Shown here: piece after piece, positions 60,252 to 64,000 of the stretch | Layout: the number at the start of each line of letters is the position of its first letter | How positions within the stretch are numbered: position 1 is the stretch's first letter | Assembly (NCBI RefSeq): GCF_900492205.1 | Contig: NZ_UEYQ01000005.1 | Coordinates: 186,001 to 250,000, forward strand | Direction of reading: 5' to 3' | Length of the DNA stretch: 64,000 nt | Origin: Ciceribacter sp. T2.26MG-112.2 | GTDB taxonomy: Bacteria > Pseudomonadota > Alphaproteobacteria > Rhizobiales > Rhizobiaceae | Program-made: the position numbers and the translations under genes | The notes under the pieces: model-generated | Database searches by the model: none | What the model was told of the DNA's origin: nothing | Seen by the model: only the letters and a program-made list of their open reading frames with translations

Positions 60252-61001
60252 GTGTCGATTGCCGAGATTTCGCTGCTCAGCGCGCTATTTGCCGGAGCGC
60301 TCTCCTTCCTCTCGCCCTGCGTTCTTCCGCTTGTGCCGCCCTATCTCTGCTACATGGCCGGAATATCCGTCGACCAGTTTCGCAATGGCGGCGTGGCGAC
60401 GCAGGATCGCCAGGCCCGCCGTGCGGTGATGTTCTCGGCGCTCGCCTTCACGCTCGGCTTTGCCACCGTGTTCGTGGCGCTCGGCGCCGGCGCCTCGACC
60501 ATCGGTACGATGCTGCGCCAGCATCTCGACCTGCTGGCGAAGATCGGCGGCGTGATCATCATCATCATGGGGCTGAATTTCCTCGGCGTCTTCCGGATCG
60601 GGCTTCTGTCTCGCGAAATGCGCATCTCCGGCGGCGGCAAGCCGGCGACGCTGTCGGGCGCCTATGTCATGGGCCTGGCCTTCGCCTTCGGCTGGACCCC
60701 CTGCATCGGCCCGGTGCTCGGTGCGATCCTCGGGGTTGCCGCGGCACGTGACACGGTCGGCGAGGGTGCCATGCTGCTGGCGGTGTATTCGCTGGGTCTG
60801 GCCGTGCCGTTCTGGATCGCCGCTGCCTTTTCCGGCGCCTTCATGCGGTTCCTCACCCGCTTTCGCAAGCATCTCGGCCTGGTCGAGAAGATCATGGGCG
60901 GCTTGCTCGTGCTGACCGGCCTTGCCTTTATCTTCGGATTCGTCGCCGACATGGCGATTTGGTTCCAGCAGACCTTTCCAATCCTGTCGCAAATCGGCTA
61001 A
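60252..61001 (+). CDS. ccdA: Cytochrome c biogenesis protein CcdA
   Basis: Inner-membrane protein that carries reducing power from cytoplasmic thioredoxin to periplasmic apocytochrome c and other thiol proteins. The 249-aa protein has six helices and the two redox Cys in LSPCVLPLVPPYLCYM and GWTPCIGPVLGAILG. I chose the GTG at 60252 because GGAG lies 8 nt upstream; the frame reaches back to 60111 without an obvious signal. It stands alone between tRNA-Lys and the AEC gene. Confidence 0.92.
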   Translation: MSIAEISLLSALFAGALSFLSPCVLPLVPPYLCYMAGISVDQFRNGGVATQDRQARRAVMFSALAFTLGFATVFVALGAGASTIGTMLRQHLDLLAKIGGVIIIIMGLNFLGVFRIGLLSREMRISGGGKPATLSGAYVMGLAFAFGWTPCIGPVLGAILGVAAARDTVGEGAMLLAVYSLGLAVPFWIAAAFSGAFMRFLTRFRKHLGLVEKIMGGLLVLTGLAFIFGFVADMAIWFQQTFPILSQIG

Positions 61002-61055
61002 GGCCGAAAGGATTGGGTCGTATGCGAACGGCCCGCCGAACCGGGGAGTGGCGGC

Positions 61056-62018
61056 TTGGGTGACATTATCGCACTGGTGCTGCCGTTCTTCGGCCTGATC
61101 CTGATCGGCTATGTTTCCGGCCGAGTGACGCGGCAGCCGGCCGAGGCGCTCGGATGGCTCAACTTCTTCGTCATCTACATCGCCCTGCCGTCGCTGTTCT
61201 TCAAGCTGGTATCGCGTACGCCGATCGAGGAACTGACCCGGATCGACTTCATCGCAGCGTCGCTGGCCGCCACCTATGCGATCTTTCTTCTCGTCTTCCT
61301 GATCGGCCGTCTCGTGCGGGGCGATACGATCGCCGACTGCACGATCCAGGCGCTCGCCGGCGCCTATGGCAATATCGGCTATATGGGGCCTGGCCTTGCG
61401 CTCCTGGCCTTCGGGGAAGCCGCCGCGGTGCCGGTGGCGCTGATCTTCTGCTTCGAGAATGCCGCCCACTTCACTGCCGCACCGGCGCTGATGGCCTTTG
61501 CCGGCGGCGATGAGCGGCCGCGCAGCCGGGTGGCGCTCGATGTGGCAAAGAAGATCGCCTACCACCCGTTCATCATCGCCACCGCGATCGGATTCCTGGC
61601 GGCGGGGTTCCAGTTCGAGCCACCGCTCGCGCTGCAACGGCTGATCGACTATCTCGCCCAGGCGGCGGCTCCATGCGCGCTGTTTGCCATGGGCGTGACG
61701 CTGGCGCTTCGTCCGCTGAAGCGCATACCGGCCGAAATCGGCTATATCGTGCCGATCAAGCTGCTCCTGCATCCGCTGTTGGTCTATGTCGTGCTCGGAC
61801 TGGTCGGCAATTTCGATCCGCTGTGGATCTTCACCGCCGTGCTGCTGGCCTCGCTTCCGACGGCGACCAATGTCTTCGTCATCGGGCAGCAATACGGCGT
61901 CTGGCAAGAGCGTGCCTCGGCCACCATCCTGATCACCACGGTGCTGTCGGTGCTGTCGGTTTCCTCGCTTCTTTACGCCATCACCAACGGCATTCTACCG
62001 CCGGATCTTTTCCCTTAG
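61056..62018 (+). CDS. AEC-family transporter (auxin efflux carrier fold)
   Basis: A 320-aa membrane protein with ten predicted helices in two inverted halves. Features include PFFGLILIGYVSGRV at the start, GWLNFFVIYIALPSLFF, the Gly/Asn-rich loop GAYGNIGYMGPGLALL and the second-half LPTATNVFVIGQQYG. Members export or import organic anions such as malate or auxin; the substrate is not known. It starts with a TTG, GGGGAG being 7 nt upstream. The last 24 bp overlap the end of the convergent hydroxylase gene. Confidence 0.9.
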   Translation: MGDIIALVLPFFGLILIGYVSGRVTRQPAEALGWLNFFVIYIALPSLFFKLVSRTPIEELTRIDFIAASLAATYAIFLLVFLIGRLVRGDTIADCTIQALAGAYGNIGYMGPGLALLAFGEAAAVPVALIFCFENAAHFTAAPALMAFAGGDERPRSRVALDVAKKIAYHPFIIATAIGFLAAGFQFEPPLALQRLIDYLAQAAAPCALFAMGVTLALRPLKRIPAEIGYIVPIKLLLHPLLVYVVLGLVGNFDPLWIFTAVLLASLPTATNVFVIGQQYGVWQERASATILITTVLSVLSVSSLLYAITNGILPPDLFP

Positions 62019-63197
62019 GAAATCCGGGAAGGAACTCAGGGCCCGGCCGGGAGCGACCCCTTCCTGCATCACCAGATGGCGGAGCGGCGCGAGGCTGGAA
62101 AGCACCTGCAGGCCCGCTGCCCGCAGCATCTGCACCGGCAGGAGGCTCGACAGGAGCGAGCGATTGAGCAGATCGACGCTTGCCGTGCGGCTGATGACGT
62201 CGACGCGGCGCTTGGCGTCGAAGCGATCTCCGGCGTCGGCGGGGATCGGCCGGCCGGTACGATCACACAGGATGTCTTCAAGTGCCGCGATGTCGCGCAG
62301 GCTGAGATTGAGGCCTTGTGCACCGATCGGCGGGAAGGCATGGCCGGCCTCGCCGATGAAGGCGGCGCGGCCCTTGCCATAGCGGTTGGCGGTCATGCCG
62401 GAAAGCGGCCAGGCCTGGACGCCCTCCTCGACGGTGACCTTGCCGAGCATCGATTGCATCCGGGTCTCGACCGCCAACGACAGCTCTTCGACGCTCAGCG
62501 ATAGCAGTTGGTCGGCTTGCTTCGGATCGACCACCCAGACCAGGCTGGAACGCTGGCCGGGCAGGGGCACCTGGGTGAAGGGGCCGCTTTCGCCGTGGAA
62601 CTCGGTCGAGGTGTTGCGATGGGGAACGCCATGGGCGAAGTTGAGAACCAAGGCGGTCTGCGGATAGGACCAGGTCCGCACGTCGATGCCGGCGCTTTGC
62701 CTCACCTTCGACTTGCGGCCGTCCGCGCCGACGATGAAGTCGGCCTCCAGGTTCTCGCCCCCGTCCAGCGTGATCATGACCTTGTCCGGGCCAACGACGA
62801 TATGCTGCGCAGCGGCGGTAAAACGCGTGATGTTGGGCTCGGCGGCAACCGCCTCGGCCAGAACTTTGAGCAGCGCGCTATTGGGCATGTTGTAGCCGAA
62901 CGCCTCCAGGCCGATCTCGGCGCTGCGGAAGGCGACCACCGGGGCCCTCAACAGCCGGTTCGTGCCGTCGATGATCTGCATGGTCGAGAGGGCCGCGGCT
63001 GCCGGGCGCACGGCGTCCCACAGGCCGAGCCGCTCCATCATGCGGATCGACTGGTCCATCAGCGCGGTCGTGCGTTTGTCCTCGGCGAGGGGGCTGGGCG
63101 CGACAAGGGCCACACGGCGGCCACCGCGCGCTAGGGCGATGGCGGCGATCGAGCCGGCGAGGCCGCCGCCGACCACGGCGATTTCGAAGTCTGTCAT
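61995..63197 (-). CDS. UbiH/UbiF-family FAD-dependent hydroxylase
   Basis: A 400-aa flavin monooxygenase of the ubiquinone-biosynthesis group. It has the FAD-binding GGGLAGSIAAIALARGG, the DG motif GADGRKSKVR, and FIGEAGHAFPPIGAQGLNLSLRD near residue 285. It would hydroxylate the quinone ring. The ATG at 63197 follows GAGG by 8 nt; an upstream GTG at 63206 overlaps this site, so I reject it. The gene overlaps the AEC gene by 24 bp tail to tail. Confidence 0.92.
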   Translation of the reverse strand: MTDFEIAVVGGGLAGSIAAIALARGGRRVALVAPSPLAEDKRTTALMDQSIRMMERLGLWDAVRPAAAALSTMQIIDGTNRLLRAPVVAFRSAEIGLEAFGYNMPNSALLKVLAEAVAAEPNITRFTAAAQHIVVGPDKVMITLDGGENLEADFIVGADGRKSKVRQSAGIDVRTWSYPQTALVLNFAHGVPHRNTSTEFHGESGPFTQVPLPGQRSSLVWVVDPKQADQLLSLSVEELSLAVETRMQSMLGKVTVEEGVQAWPLSGMTANRYGKGRAAFIGEAGHAFPPIGAQGLNLSLRDIAALEDILCDRTGRPIPADAGDRFDAKRRVDVISRTASVDLLNRSLLSSLLPVQMLRAAGLQVLSSLAPLRHLVMQEGVAPGRALSSFPDFLREKIRR

Positions 63198-63390
63198 TTC
63201 GAGCACCTCTGCTGTTTCGCTCTATCTAGAGTGCGGGACGGCAAAAATCCATAAGTCCAATTGGCGCAGCCGCTTGCAGCCTTGACCGAGCGCCGGGGTC
63301 ATTTTTGTTCATCTTCGAGCATCGCGGTTGCAAAAAATGTGGTTTCGGTCGATACGAAATCGGAGGGTGAAGAACGGGGCAAAACCGCAG

Positions 63391-64000
63391 ATGAAGATCT
63401 TCAATTATCGGCGCGTGCCTTACGCGGAAATCCGTGCCTTCTCCGTCCATATCCTGACAGCTTCCGGTTCGTTCCTTGCATTCCTCGGGGTGGTCGCGGC
63501 CGCCGAGCGGCGATTCGTCGACATGTTCTGGTGGCTCGGGCTGGCGCTTCTGGTCGATGGGATCGACGGCCCGATCGCGCGCAAGGTGAGGGTCAAGGAA
63601 GTCCTGCCCAACTGGTCGGGCGACACGCTCGACAATATCATCGACTACGTCACCTACGTCCTTTTGCCGGCCTTCGCGCTGTATCAGAGCGGCATGATCG
63701 GCGAACCCTGGTCCTTCGTCGCCGCCGGTATGATCGTGGTGTCGAGCGCCATCTATTACGCCGACATGGGCATGAAGACGGATGAGTATTTCTTCTCCGG
63801 CTTTCCGGTCGTGTGGAATATGGTGGTGTTCACCCTTTTCGTCATCGACGCCGATGCCACCACGGCGCTGATCGTCGTGGTCGCCTCGGTCATTCTGACC
63901 TTCCTGCCGATCCATTTCCTTCATCCAGTGCGGGTCCAGCGGCTTCGGCCAGTCAATCTCGCCGTATTCTTCCTCTGGTGCGCACTGGGCGGTTATGCGC
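63391..64000 (+). CDS. pcs: Phosphatidylcholine synthase (partial, runs off the window)
   Basis: Makes phosphatidylcholine directly from CDP-diacylglycerol and choline. The open frame from 63391 to the window end gives about 203 residues, starting MKIFNYRRVPYAEIRAF. It carries the CDP-alcohol phosphotransferase motif DGIDGPIARKV...GDTLDNIIDYV (DG-x2-AR followed by G-x3-D-x3-D) and several hydrophobic helices, closely like Sinorhizobium Pcs as I remember it. The C-terminal end lies outside the window. Pcs is typical of plant- and animal-associated alphaproteobacteria. Confidence 0.95.
   Translation, partial: MKIFNYRRVPYAEIRAFSVHILTASGSFLAFLGVVAAAERRFVDMFWWLGLALLVDGIDGPIARKVRVKEVLPNWSGDTLDNIIDYVTYVLLPAFALYQSGMIGEPWSFVAAGMIVVSSAIYYADMGMKTDEYFFSGFPVVWNMVVFTLFVIDADATTALIVVVASVILTFLPIHFLHPVRVQRLRPVNLAVFFLWCALGGYA

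Noticed and set aside
60285..61907. A 540-codon minus-strand frame over ccdA and the AEC gene
   Set aside because: Antisense shadow of two membrane-protein genes; it is very polar, as expected from the reverse of hydrophobic codons.

Overview
The window is a gene-dense, high-GC chromosomal segment of an alphaproteobacterium, almost certainly a member of the Rhizobiaceae (Rhizobium/Sinorhizobium/Agrobacterium group; genus not resolved). Evidence: the nifR3(dusB)-ntrB-ntrC-ntrY-ntrX-trkA-hfq-hflX run, a fused IspDF, a pyruvate dehydrogenase E1-beta carrying its own lipoyl domain, a lexA gene with the alphaproteobacterial GTTC-N7-GTTC SOS box, and a phosphatidylcholine synthase (Pcs) at the right edge. 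The genes are mostly housekeeping and no prophage, IS element, CRISPR array or rRNA was seen. No gene-free stretch exceeds about 300 bp once starts are corrected; the longest gaps (8319-8603, 12615-12895, 45511-45773, 16158-16406) look like promoter regions.

Layout. 1-2.7 kb: end of secG, pyrG and a DUF992 exported protein. 2.8-8.3 kb (minus): a tight operon ppiD-trpD-trpC-moaC-moeA. 8.6-11.2 kb: a P-type cation ATPase, then gltA (minus), comEC (plus) and lexA (minus, overlapping comEC tail to tail). 16.4-24.7 kb (plus): VOC protein, kdsA, eno, ftsB-like gene, pdhA-pdhB-pdhC and an SGNH esterase. 24.8-30 kb: DUF465, lpd, small membrane and secreted proteins, lipA, a phytanoyl-CoA dioxygenase-like protein and a COQ10-like protein. 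30-31.7 kb (minus): ispDF-cinA. 31.9-43.3 kb (plus): dusB-ntrBC, ntrYX, trkA, a D-amino-acid aminotransferase, hfq and hflX. 43.4-45.5 kb: a ParD/ParE toxin-antitoxin pair, then mazG and a cytidine/guanine-deaminase-fold protein on minus. 45.8-50.7 kb (plus): siroheme and sulfite-reduction operon cysG-DUF2849-cysI-DUF934, then fpr.

The right end (50.8-64 kb) is the most accessory-looking and has a strong envelope and lipid theme: an FCD-type GntR regulator with two mirrored operators; a HlyD/ABC/MacB-type export operon; a ceramidase-family membrane hydrolase; a compact plus-strand operon joining a MlaC-type phospholipid-binding protein, a LolD-type ATPase, an FtsX/MacB-type permease and a phospholipase-D-family enzyme; tRNA-Lys(UUU); CcdA; an AEC permease; a UbiH-family hydroxylase; and pcs. 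The MlaC/LolD/FtsX/PLD operon has no MlaE permease and no MCE protein beside it, and is the best candidate here for an undescribed lipid trafficking or remodelling system.

Three palindromes of the FNR/FixK form TTGA-N6-TCAA occur in intergenic regions, ahead of the DUF465 gene in the pyruvate dehydrogenase locus, fpr, and the HlyD/MacB operon. They suggest that oxygen (or nitric oxide) control may link these loci. Functional calls rest on motif recognition by eye; no database search was run.
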